NCBI RefSeq assembly: GCF_018861145.1
Contig: NZ_JAHKQT010000023.1
Location: forward strand, 372,001 to 436,000
DNA length: 64,000 nt
Source of the DNA: Poseidonibacter lekithochrous
GTDB taxonomy: Bacteria > Campylobacterota > Campylobacteria > Campylobacterales > Arcobacteraceae
Direction: 5' to 3'
In this document: positions 17,276-25,140 of the stretch, piece after piece
Layout of the letters: each line of letters opens with the position of its first letter
Numbering within the stretch: position 1 is the stretch's first letter
The notes under the pieces: generated by a model
The model's database searches: none
Told to the model about the DNA's origin: nothing
Seen by the model: the letters and a program-made list of their open reading frames with translations, nothing else
Translations under genes and position numbers: made by a program

Positions 17276-19108
17276 TTATTGTAGTTTCTCTATTTTAGCA
17301 TTATACTCATCTAAAATCTCATCCATTTTTAATTGTTCAACTTCCAAAGCTGCAAAAATTTTATCAATTTTACTTTGATTAGCTTTTACATTTTTTGAAA
17401 GTTCCATAACTCTTGTATTATCTCCTGAGTTTGAAGCTTGAACTAATTCATGTTGTTCTGTTTCTATTAAGTCTTCTATTTCAATGATTTCATTTTCATA
17501 TTTTTCAACTTTTTTCTTTAATGAAGAAGTTAATTTATTTCGCTCTGTAAGAAGTGCTGTTCTTTTCTTTTTATTCTCTTTTTTATTAACTTTTGGTTTA
17601 GCTTTTACTTTTACTTCACCCTCTTCTTCTTCCCAACCAATTTTTTCTAAGAAATCATCATATCTTCCATCAAAATAATCAGCACCACCTTTTGAGAATA
17701 TAATCAACCTATCACATACACGTCTTAGTAATTCTTCACTATGTGTTACAACAATACAAGAACCATCAAAGTTTTCAATAGCAGTTGTTAAAGAATCAAT
17801 TGATTCCATATCAAGGTGATTTGTAGGCTCATCTAGAAATAAGATATTTACATCTTTTGCAAGTATTTTTCCAAGCATTACTCTAGATTTTTCACCACCT
17901 GAAAGTAGTGATACTTTCTTTTTACTATCATCTCCGCTAAACATCATAGAACCAGCAATAGATCTAACACTTGATTCTGCTAATTTTACATTTCCTGTTT
18001 GAATTTCATCCATAACAGAATTTGCTGGATTTAAGTGGTCAATATTTGTTTGCCCAAAGTGTCCAAAAGTACTAGTTCCATGATAATCAACTTTTCCACT
18101 TAATTGCTTTAACTCACCAGCAATTACATTTAAAAGTGTAGATTTACCTTTACCATTTTTTCCAATAATTCCTAAAGTTTCACCTTTTTTAAGTGTAAAA
18201 GATATATCTTTAAAAAGAATATTATCACTTGTGTATCCAAAACTTACATCTTTTACATCAAGTAAAACTTTTGCAGGAGTCTCTTTGAAGTTAAAATCAA
18301 AATCTAAAGTATTATCATGAACAATTGAGCTTAAATCATCCATTTTATCAAGCTCTTTTTGTTTTGATTGAGCTTGCGCTGCTGTTGAAGCTCTTGCTTT
18401 GTTTTTAGCAATAAACTCTAAAAGCTCTTTTCTTTTTTTATCTTGTGTTGCTTTTTGCTTTTCATGATGCTCATCATTTGATGCAATTTGTGCATAGAAC
18501 TTATGTGTATCTCCAGGAATTACTTCTAGGTTTCTTCTTACTAACCCCATAGTATGAGTAGTAACATGGTCCATAAAATCTCTATCATGGGTAATAATTA
18601 TAACCTCACCTTCAAAGCTTTTTAAAAATGCTTTTAGCCATCTTAATGATAAAATATCAAGGTAGTTTGTAGGCTCATCTAGTAATAATAAATTTGGTTC
18701 AGTAACCAGTAATTTAGCAAGGTTAATTCTAATTTGATAACCCCCAGAAAAAGATAAGGGATCTTTATCTAAATCTTCATCTGTAAAACCTAAACCAAAT
18801 AAAATCTTTTCAACTTTATAAACATTATACATATCTTCTTCACTTAAAGATAAAGCAGCTTCTTCTCGTACAGTTTTTTCAGTGAAAACTAGGTGCTGTT
18901 TTAAGGCACCAATTTTATAGTTTTTTGGAATACTAACAATTCCATCATCACTAAATTCTTCTCCAAGAATTAACTTGAATATTGTAGATTTTCCACTACC
19001 ATTTCGTCCAACAAGACCAACCTTGTTCCCTTTATTTAATCTAAAATTTAAATTAGAAAATAGTTCTTTTTGTGCATAAGATTTTGATATATTTATAAGT
19101 TCGATCAT
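17276..19108 (-). CDS. ABC-F family ATPase (Uup/YheS-like)
   Basis: A 610-residue soluble protein with two nucleotide-binding domains and no membrane part. The Walker A motifs are GLVGRNGSGKST (about residue 32) and GIIGKNGKGKST (about 312). Signatures are LSFSGGYQIRINLAKLL and LLSGGEKSRVMLGKILA, and Walker B is LLLLDEPTNYLD and ILFLDEPTNHLD. The inter-domain linker (about 200-260) is charged, and the last 90 residues form a basic coiled coil. ABC-F proteins act on ribosomes (translation factors such as EttA and Uup) or protect against antibiotics; general architecture favours the housekeeping group. ridA follows in the same direction. Confidence 0.88.
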   Translation of the reverse strand: MIELINISKSYAQKELFSNLNFRLNKGNKVGLVGRNGSGKSTIFKLILGEEFSDDGIVSIPKNYKIGALKQHLVFTEKTVREEAALSLSEEDMYNVYKVEKILFGLGFTDEDLDKDPLSFSGGYQIRINLAKLLVTEPNLLLLDEPTNYLDILSLRWLKAFLKSFEGEVIIITHDRDFMDHVTTHTMGLVRRNLEVIPGDTHKFYAQIASNDEHHEKQKATQDKKRKELLEFIAKNKARASTAAQAQSKQKELDKMDDLSSIVHDNTLDFDFNFKETPAKVLLDVKDVSFGYTSDNILFKDISFTLKKGETLGIIGKNGKGKSTLLNVIAGELKQLSGKVDYHGTSTFGHFGQTNIDHLNPANSVMDEIQTGNVKLAESSVRSIAGSMMFSGDDSKKKVSLLSGGEKSRVMLGKILAKDVNILFLDEPTNHLDMESIDSLTTAIENFDGSCIVVTHSEELLRRVCDRLIIFSKGGADYFDGRYDDFLEKIGWEEEEGEVKVKAKPKVNKKENKKKRTALLTERNKLTSSLKKKVEKYENEIIEIEDLIETEQHELVQASNSGDNTRVMELSKNVKANQSKIDKIFAALEVEQLKMDEILDEYNAKIEKLQ

Positions 19109-19179
19109 ATTACTCTTTTTTATTTATTTATAAATTGGATTATACGCAATAAGGAGTTATAGCTCAATTAAAACAAAAC

Positions 19180-19923
19180 CTATTTTTCATTTATCCAAAT
19201 AATTGCTTCATTAATATCATCAAAATGTTTTATTTCACCATTTATAAACCATGAAGAAATTTTAGTGCCATATTCAATCCAAGCTGATGTGCCATAAACT
19301 GCAATTTTATTAAAATTAGAACCATACTTTAATCCAAGTTTTAAATCATCCCAAGCAGCTTGTAATTCCCAACCTTCAAGTTCAGATATATCAGCTAATA
19401 CATTAAGTTTAGGGTTAATGATTCCTTCAAGTGAAGAATCAACAAGTGGCATAATTCTTTCATAATCTTCATGAGTTAATTTCCCATAAATTTTAAGTGT
19501 TAAAATAAATTCATTATCAACTCTTTCCATTCCAAGTGATAATCCATGTCTTTTGATATTTGTAGTATTTATCCACTCTTTTGCTTCTTCTAGTTTTTTA
19601 TATGGAAAAGTTTTTATTTTCGCACTTATAAAATAATCCATAAAATTTTGTGCAAAACTACCAAGTAAAGAATTTGTTACAAATGCAACATGAGATATTT
19701 TTTTATGATGGTTATTTACAAACTTTAAATGCTCTAATAAAGAAGAGAAGGAATCCCAAGAAGGAAAAGATTCAACATAAATGATCAGACCATTTAATTT
19801 TTTATTTTCAAGAATAAAGGGGTCAATTATTTTACTAGCCTTAATAAAATCAACTTTATTTAATTTACCATTTGGTTTAAGAATAACTAGAGACTTTTCT
19901 TTATTTAAATCAACTTTTAACAT
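19180..19923 (-). CDS. Protein with two STAS/SEC14-like (SpoIIAA-like) domains
   Basis: A 247-residue cytoplasmic protein made of two tandem copies of the SpoIIAA-like fold, each about 115 residues. Paired segments include LVILKPNGKLNKVDF with FILTLKIYGKLTHEDY, and SFPSWDSFSSLLEHLKF with ELEGWELQAAWDDLKLG. Each repeat ends with a similar helix (KKLEEAKEWI and DINEAIIWI). Related single-domain proteins are of unknown function and may bind lipophilic ligands. It sits between dapD and the ABC-F gene, each with its own spacing, so it is probably expressed on its own. Confidence 0.75.
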   Translation of the reverse strand: MLKVDLNKEKSLVILKPNGKLNKVDFIKASKIIDPFILENKKLNGLIIYVESFPSWDSFSSLLEHLKFVNNHHKKISHVAFVTNSLLGSFAQNFMDYFISAKIKTFPYKKLEEAKEWINTTNIKRHGLSLGMERVDNEFILTLKIYGKLTHEDYERIMPLVDSSLEGIINPKLNVLADISELEGWELQAAWDDLKLGLKYGSNFNKIAVYGTSAWIEYGTKISSWFINGEIKHFDDINEAIIWINEK

Positions 19924-19993
19924 AAAAAATTCCTTTTCTATTATTATATAACTTTTTTATATTTTTTTAATAAATAAGGAAATGAGTTAGCAT

Positions 19994-20029
19994 ATTAATA
20001 TCCTAATATAATTATATTAGGATATTAAT
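19994..20029. terminator. 36-bp perfect palindrome downstream of dapD
   Basis: Two 17-nt arms (ATTAATATCCTAATATA and its exact complement) with a 2-nt centre lie 12 nt past the dapD stop on the minus strand, between dapD and the STAS gene. It probably forms a dapD terminator stem, although the minus-strand T run is poor; it could instead be a protein-binding site. Confidence 0.5.
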
Positions 20030-20041
20030 TTTTAGTATTTA

Positions 20042-21229
20042 TTAGTGTAAGTCAGCGTTTAATTTAACTTCTCTAGTTGATCTCATAGCAACAATTTGAC
20101 CATTTACTGAGTTTTGTCTAAAGTGAACTCCATTTACACCTAGGAAATCCATACCTCTCATAAGAGATTTAATTTCTTTTTCTGGATTAGCTTTAGCAAT
20201 TGCATCAACAGCTTTTTCAGATAAAGTGATTTTAGTTCCTGGTAAAATAGTAACACCAGCATCTAAGATACAACCATCACCAATAGCAGTACCAGTACAA
20301 GAATTTGCACCAAGTAAAGTATTTTCACCAATAGAAACAGGAACACCATCAGTACCAGAAAGAACACCTAAAATAGAAGCTCCACCACCAACATCAGAAC
20401 CAGCACCAACTACAGCAGATGAAGAGATTCTTCCTTCAACCATTACAGCACCTTCAGTTCCAGCATTAAAGTTAATGTATGCAGCACCAGGCATTACAGT
20501 AGTACCAGCTGCAAGTTGTGCACCCATTCTAACTTTTGAAGTTTCTAAAATTCTTGTGTTATCTGCTAAGATTACATGTGATAATAATCTTGGGAATTTA
20601 TCTACCATATCAATAGCAGGATATTTACCTGATAATTTTAATGAAATTTCATTAGCTCTTAACCAGTCTAATTCAATTGGTTGATTACCAACCCATGCAC
20701 AATTATGTAATTTTCCGAATACACCATTTAAGTTTAATGATCTTAAAGCTGCTTTTCCAGTTGATAATGCATATAATTTTAAGTATGCAGCTTCAGTAGA
20801 AGCAACATCTGTATCTTCAAAAATAAATACAACTTTATAATCATCAGCTGTTAAACCTGAATCAATTGGTAAAGAAGCAAGTGTTGAAATAACTTGAACA
20901 TTTTTATGGTCTTCACCTTTAGCTTCTGGAATATAAGGAGTAAATGCTTCAACACAAGCTGTTAAAAACTCATCATTAATACTACATACTAATTCTGATT
21001 TACTTGTATCTACATCTTGACCAGATTTTTTTAAAGCATCTAGAAATACAGCCGCACTACCGTTATTTTCATTCCAGTTAATAATTGGAAAAGTTGCTTG
21101 TAAGATTTTTGATGAGTCTAATTGACCTCTATCTACTTTTGCAATACCAAATCCGATTGGGTTTTTGTACCAGCTTTGAGCTTGAATATTTTCTATTAAT
21201 TGTTTAAATTCTTCTTTTGTATTAGCCAT
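20042..21229 (-). CDS. dapD: 2,3,4,5-tetrahydropyridine-2,6-dicarboxylate N-succinyltransferase
   Basis: Succinylates tetrahydrodipicolinate in the lysine/diaminopimelate pathway. At 395 residues it is the long DapD type found in Campylobacterota, with an N-terminal domain of about 190 residues not present in the 274-residue E. coli enzyme. The C-terminal part is a left-handed beta-helix with hexapeptide repeats (VRMGAQLAAGTTVMPGAAYI, VVGAGSDVGGGASILGVLSG, SIGENTLLGANSCTG). Trimeric and cytoplasmic. It is monocistronic, with a palindrome just after its stop. Confidence 0.93.
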   Translation of the reverse strand: MANTKEEFKQLIENIQAQSWYKNPIGFGIAKVDRGQLDSSKILQATFPIINWNENNGSAAVFLDALKKSGQDVDTSKSELVCSINDEFLTACVEAFTPYIPEAKGEDHKNVQVISTLASLPIDSGLTADDYKVVFIFEDTDVASTEAAYLKLYALSTGKAALRSLNLNGVFGKLHNCAWVGNQPIELDWLRANEISLKLSGKYPAIDMVDKFPRLLSHVILADNTRILETSKVRMGAQLAAGTTVMPGAAYINFNAGTEGAVMVEGRISSSAVVGAGSDVGGGASILGVLSGTDGVPVSIGENTLLGANSCTGTAIGDGCILDAGVTILPGTKITLSEKAVDAIAKANPEKEIKSLMRGMDFLGVNGVHFRQNSVNGQIVAMRSTREVKLNADLH

Positions 21230-21301
21230 AATAACTCCATTAATTTTTTGGCATTGTACAATAAAGTAAAATAAACTAAGTTTAACTCTTAGAGCTTGCT
21301 T

Positions 21302-21664
21302 TTAATTATCCTGGTAAACTTTTGTTAATACTTCTTCATGAATAAAGTTTTCTATTTTTAATCTATACCATTCATATGTTTTAGGATTTTGTACTAAAGT
21401 ATTGATTCCTTCATCATCAAGCTTTTCATAAAACTCTCTAACAGATTGAATTTTTCTATAAAGGTCATCGATGTTGTATTGTATATTGTTTTCTAAATAT
21501 CTATTTTTAAATATATCATCATTTGATATAAGCTCTAATACTTTCTGTGTTTTTTCTAACATATATTTTATGTGTTTATTAAATGATTTTAGTACTTTTA
21601 CATCTTTTAATTTAACGATATGCAATTTCAATCTTTCTTCCCCAAAATACTTGATAAGAAGCAT
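21302..21664 (-). CDS. Unknown helical protein paired with XRE regulator
   Basis: A 120-residue, mostly helical cytoplasmic protein rich in Lys, Glu and Tyr (YMLEKTQKVLELISND, LYRKIQSVREFYEKLDD). I do not recognise a family. Its start codon shares a base with the XRE gene stop (TAATG), so the two are translationally coupled. A small regulator followed by a small unknown protein at the edge of an accessory island resembles toxin-antitoxin or phage-regulator pairs, but no toxin motif is visible. Confidence 0.5.
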   Translation of the reverse strand: MLLIKYFGEERLKLHIVKLKDVKVLKSFNKHIKYMLEKTQKVLELISNDDIFKNRYLENNIQYNIDDLYRKIQSVREFYEKLDDEGINTLVQNPKTYEWYRLKIENFIHEEVLTKVYQDN

Positions 21665-22011
21665 TAATCTTCTATTTTATCTAAGATTATATGTTTTTGA
21701 CTAACTTCAATAATTGGTTTTAAAGCATCATAAAAATCATCTTTGTTTTTATTGACAGCTCTTTTTTTTTGTTCATTAAATTCAAAACTATCTAAAAATT
21801 TAAGAAATTGCTCTTCTTTATTGATTTTTATTAAAATCTTAATATAGTTCTCAAATGATATTTTTCCTATTTGCTCAAATTGTTTGTATGTTGAATATTT
21901 AATTCCAATAAATTCAGAAAATTCTTCTTGAGTTAGTTTTAATGCAATACGTTCAGCACGTATCCTTTGACTAGCAGATTTCATAATTCTTTTAATATTA
22001 TCATTGTTCAA
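21664..22011 (-). CDS. XRE-family helix-turn-helix regulator
   Basis: A 115-residue DNA-binding protein. Residues 15-65 form the Cro/C1-type helix-turn-helix: QRIRAERIALKLTQEEFSEF, then IGIKYSTYKQFEQIGKISF. The remainder is lysine-rich and helical. It precedes and overlaps the unknown 120-residue gene, and the upstream region at 22031-22094 has repeated TAATTGATAT half-sites that may be its operator. It is the first gene of the accessory island next to dapD. Confidence 0.8.
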   Translation of the reverse strand: MNNDNIKRIMKSASQRIRAERIALKLTQEEFSEFIGIKYSTYKQFEQIGKISFENYIKILIKINKEEQFLKFLDSFEFNEQKKRAVNKNKDDFYDALKPIIEVSQKHIILDKIED

Positions 22012-22120
22012 AACACATATCCTTAAAAATTAATTGTAATTGACACAATCATATCAATTAAATAATAATATACTTAATTACATATAATTGATATCATATT
22101 CACAATTAACAATCTAATCT
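22012..22120. promoter_or_regulatory. Likely XRE operator/promoter region
   Basis: The sequence TAATTGATAT occurs on the plus strand at 22085-22094 and, inverted, at 22051-22060, with a related TAATTGTAATTGA at 22031. Paired half-sites just upstream of a small regulator suggest autoregulation; inference only. Confidence 0.35.
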
Positions 22121-22230
22121 AGGGACAGTATACCAATTAATTTTTCAATGATTTTTCTTTGGTCTTCCTACTTTTTTATTTGTAAAAATAAGGAAATGGA
22201 AATAAGAAATAAGGTGGCAACTGTCCCCGG
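22121..22230 (-). mobile_element. Mini-element with GGGACAGT inverted ends (RAYT-type remnant)
   Basis: About 110 bp bounded by AGGGACAGTATACC and, inverted, GGTGGCAACTGTCCCC. Read on the minus strand, the inside encodes KKVGRPKKNH followed by a stop; this GRPKK tail resembles the C-terminus of REP-associated IS200-like transposases. GGGACAGT ends are, from memory, common beside such genes. It is a different end type from the AGGGGTCAGG elements further on, so two transposase families have left remnants in this island. Confidence 0.5.
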
Positions 22231-22337
22231 ATTTTTCGGATTTTTTACAACACACTTTGAAAATACGATAATAGCTAGTTGTAAATCGAATTTGAATCTC
22301 ATGAATCCTATATTTAATGTATATGATATAATTAAAT

Positions 22338-22601
22338 ATGATAAATCAATTTAGAACAAAACTTATAAACTTACCAAATAAAAGTTTTTATACTTTATAT
22401 AAAAATAATAAGTATCTAGTAACTAAAGATACGATTGTAAATAATTCAATAATAAAACTATATGCACTTAATCTTTCTAATAATGATATTGTTTCTGGTA
22501 ACTATTTCTTAACGATAAAAGACGGACTTTTAAAACCTTGTGAAATGACTGATAAAAAAGTTATTGATTTTATTATGAATTTAGAAATTATTAGTGGATG
22601 A
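22338..22601 (+). CDS. Small hypothetical protein
   Basis: An 87-residue protein without membrane segment or signal peptide. The sequence is protein-like (KLINLPNKSFYTLYKNNKYL, SGNYFLTIKDGLLKPCEM, KKVIDFIMNLEII), and I have the impression that similar small proteins occur in other Arcobacter, but I cannot name a family. There is no clear Shine-Dalgarno site before the ATG. It lies alone between a transposase remnant and the toxin-antitoxin pair, which is on the opposite strand. Confidence 0.5.
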   Translation: MINQFRTKLINLPNKSFYTLYKNNKYLVTKDTIVNNSIIKLYALNLSNNDIVSGNYFLTIKDGLLKPCEMTDKKVIDFIMNLEIISG

Positions 22602-22653
22602 TTATATTAATTTCTTTATTTTAGGTACTTCTGTATTGTTTTTTTGAAAGTAA

Positions 22654-22701
22654 CTGTTCTTGTTTGAAAAGTGGCAATTCTCATGACCTGAGACCTATTT
22701 C
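22654..22701 (+). mobile_element. Diverged end of the AGGGGTCAGG element family
   Basis: TGTTCTTGTTTGAAAAGTGG followed by CAATTCTCATGACCTGAGACC matches the right end of the elements at 25141 and 26464 with a few substitutions and insertions. No partner left end is nearby, so this is a solo remnant just downstream of the toxin gene. Confidence 0.6.
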
Positions 22702-22736
22702 CAACTATTTTCCTATTCCATTTCTCTGGCTTGTTA

Positions 22737-23066
22737 TCATTTTGTTTTAAGTAATCTTTGAAATAGTACATCTTCTAAATTTCTACTTGAATCTACTACT
22801 AATAAAATATATACTTTTTTATCATCAACTTTATATATTATTCGCCATCTTTTATATATAATTTCTCTATATTTTAAAATACCTATTTGCTGTAATTCTG
22901 GTACAATTCTTTTTCTTTTTGGAAAAGTATATAAACTATTACATTCTTCTTTAATTTCAAAAAATATTTTCTTTGCAATACTTAAACTATCAATTTTAAT
23001 GTATTCAATAATTGATTCTAAATCAAATTGGGCACTATTTGTCCATATCACTTCAAATTGTTTCAT
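22737..23066 (-). CDS. RelE/ParE-family toxin
   Basis: A 109-residue type II toxin of the RelE/ParE fold. Visible family pattern: an N-terminal strand FEVIWTNSAQFDLESIIEYI, the helix pair through KKIFFEIKEECNSLYTFPKR, then RIVPELQQIGILKYREIIYK and the strand RWRIIYKVDDKKVYILLVVD. The REIIYKRWRIIYKV block with clustered Arg/Lys is typical. ParE-like (gyrase) and RelE-like (mRNA interferase) members cannot be separated by eye. The antitoxin gene lies 6 nt upstream in the same direction. Confidence 0.85.
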   Translation of the reverse strand: MKQFEVIWTNSAQFDLESIIEYIKIDSLSIAKKIFFEIKEECNSLYTFPKRKRIVPELQQIGILKYREIIYKRWRIIYKVDDKKVYILLVVDSSRNLEDVLFQRLLKTK

Positions 23067-23072
23067 ATGATT

Positions 23073-23354
23073 TTATCCAAATAGTTTATGTTCTAAATTA
23101 TCAAACATTTTTTCTTGTTTTATGGTATTATTGTTCTCGATATCATTTTCACTTTGAACAATTAATTTTAATAAATTTAAAGAGTTTTGTAAGTTTTCAT
23201 AAGTTTTAATATCTTGAACAACTGCTTTAGCCTCACCATTTTGTGTTATGATTATAGTTCTTTGATTTTCATTTACACTATTTATAATATCAGCTGTTTT
23301 TGTTTTTAAATAACTAATTGGTTTTATATCTTCACTCAAATGCATTTTATCCAC
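23073..23354 (-). CDS. Phd/YefM-family antitoxin
   Basis: A 93-residue antitoxin. The N-terminal half has the Phd/YefM DNA-binding fold (DIKPISYLKTKTADIINSVN, then RTIIITQNGEAKAVVQDIKT YENL), and the C-terminal half is an acidic helical tail that would wrap the toxin. It is translated first, 6 nt before the RelE/ParE toxin, the usual order, and would repress its own promoter in the region 23355-23440. The pair forms one cargo unit between element remnants. Confidence 0.85.
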   Translation of the reverse strand: MDKMHLSEDIKPISYLKTKTADIINSVNENQRTIIITQNGEAKAVVQDIKTYENLQNSLNLLKLIVQSENDIENNNTIKQEKMFDNLEHKLFG

Positions 23355-23439
23355 CTTTAAATTTAAGATAATATATTGTATTAAATTTAGTCTTAATTTG
23401 GTATTGTTTTTAAATATATCCCATGGTGATACACGACTA

Positions 23440-23600
23440 AATCTATTCTTATTTTAGTTAGCATAATAAATACTTTTGGATTTTTAATAATATTAAATCT
23501 TATTTTATTAAAAACAGCTGGTCTTGTTTAAAAGTGGCAATTCATGACCTGACCCCTATTTCTTGTTTAAAAGTGGCAATTCATGACCTGACCCCTATTT
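23440..23600 (+). mobile_element. Right-half copy of the AGGGGTCAGG element with duplicated end
   Basis: From about 23440 the sequence follows the right part of the elements at 25141 and 26464 (CTTTTGGATTTTTAATAATA, then AAAACAGCTGGTCTTGTT) up to the terminal repeat. The transposase start codon and everything left of it are missing. The last 39 bp occur twice in tandem. This copy lies upstream of both the antitoxin gene (minus) and the unknown two-gene cassette (plus), so it may supply regulatory sequence to either. Confidence 0.65.
23523..23600. repeat. Perfect tandem duplication of a 39-bp element end
   Basis: Units 23523-23561 and 23562-23600 are identical and run from CTTGTTTAAAAGTGGCAA to GACCTGACCCCTATTT. 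Each contains one full terminal repeat. Only two units exist, with no spacers, so this is not a CRISPR array. Confidence 0.9.
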
Positions 23601-23646
23601 CAAACAGGTCATATGTAAAATACTATTTAGAACTATTTTAGATAGA

Positions 23647-24656
23647 ATGTTTAAATATTACAAAAGTTATAAAATTTCTAAAAAAATACCTAAAATGCTT
23701 TCTAGAACATTAAAAGATATTCAAAGTATATCACCCAATAAAAAGAAAATTTCTGCCATGTATGTATATGATATGTTTATTGAAAGAATATATTATCTTG
23801 TTGATTTTAATTTTAATAATGAAGATACAAAAATACTTTATAATAAGATTAATAAAATTATTGAAAAAATGATTATGAAAATAGATATATTGAAATTCCA
23901 ATACCTAAAAATATTTTGGAAAAAGAACTTTTTGAACTTTATTGGTTTAATTCAAGTCTTAAACATAAAGTTATAAGGCCATATTTTGTTAAACTATCTA
24001 TGCGCGATTTAATATATGTATATTTAGATTCTTTGAATTCACACACAACAACATCAAATACTTTCGTAAGAAAATATATTATAGATAATAATTTATCTAT
24101 AGTTTTAACAGAAGATTTATTTAATCCAGTATCTGATTATTTTATAAATTTTATTAAATATGAAATTGATAATGATAAGTTGAACAAAGTTTTATATGAA
24201 ATTAAAACAATACAAGAGTATTTATATAAAGTAAAATATATTTACAAAGAGGATGTAAGAACATTGATTTTTGAAAGTTTAAATAATCCACATTTTAAAA
24301 ATTATATTGTAGATTTAATTCAATTTATGGATTCTTTGAGACCAAAACTATCGAAACTATTCCAAATTCAGTTAGTAAAAAGGTTTATTGAGAATCTTAT
24401 ATCAAAAAATGATATTAATATTTCAATTAATCAAACTTATTTTAAAGGTTTTGATAAATTTAAAGATATTGATATATTATATCTAAATGAAGTTTTAACT
24501 TCAAAAGAAGCTATTCAATACTTGAAAGATTGTATGGATGTATATAAAAATTTAATTAATCAACTGATAGAAATTGATTATTTTAAATATAAATATACTA
24601 TTGATAAATATTTCATCAAGTATGAAAAATATAAAATTACTTTAAATATAAAATGA
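23647..24656 (+). CDS. Unknown cassette protein 1, reading frame broken by a -1 shift
   Basis: Two overlapping frames appear to be one gene. The first runs from the ATG at 23647 and encodes a basic helical start (KISKKIPKMLSRTLKDIQSI). Near the A6 run at 23864-23869 sense passes to the next frame, which continues NDYENRYIEIPIPKNILEKE and on to 24656. One additional A would join them into about 336 residues. The downstream frame has no ATG near its beginning. The product is helical, rich in Tyr, Ile, Lys and Asp, with no membrane segment; I recognise no family. The stop overlaps the ATG of the next gene (ATGA), indicating a two-gene cassette. It may be a pseudogene, a slippage-controlled gene or a sequencing indel. 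Confidence 0.45.
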
Positions 24657-25137
24657 AAAAATATATTTTTTTGATATACCTGTTTATAGATTATCTCGTG
24701 AAGATTATAAAAGTGAGATTAACAAGAATATAAGAAGAAATTATAATAATTTTTTTATGAACAAAGATGGAATAAAAAGAAATAAATTAATTACTTTTGA
24801 AAGCTATTACGAGAAATCAATAAAATATTATGATATCTGGGATTATAACGAAACTATAGGTTATATAAAACTATACACATTAGGAACTCAAGTTAGAGGA
24901 GAATACTACCAACATAAATCAACTAGAATTAGAAAAACTAGAACTAAATCATTTATTTTCAAAACACATAAACTTAGTCCTGAAATAAGTATTCATAATA
25001 AAACTAATTCTGAAATATATATCATAATTTTAGATTATTTGGAAAATTGTAAATTTGAATTAAAAAAAAGATTTATTGATATAAATAATTTTAGAAATAT
25101 TGGACAGTATATTGATTGGAATAAATTAATTGAATAA
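24653..25137 (+). CDS. Unknown cassette protein 2, shift near its start
   Basis: From the ATG at 24653 the frame fails after a few codons. Adding one base in the A6 (24656-24661) or T7 (24666-24672) run gives a continuous protein of about 161 residues. It would begin MKK and continue FFDIPVYRLSREDYKSEI. The undisturbed part from 24757 includes DIWDYNETIGYIKLYTLG, STRIRKTRTKSFIFKT and a C-terminal FRNIGQYIDWNKLIE. Basic, soluble and of no family known to me. It ends 3 nt before the left end of an intact mini-element. Start coordinates depend on whether the shift is real. Confidence 0.4.
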
Positions 25138-25140
25138 ATA

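Noticed and set aside
22148-22354. 68-codon ORF over the GGGACAGT mini-element
   Set aside because: It reads across the element and non-coding DNA on the opposite strand; the translation is not protein-like and overlaps the next gene.
23523-23600. Possible CRISPR-like repeats
   Set aside because: Only two directly adjoining units without spacers, each a transposon end; no cas genes.
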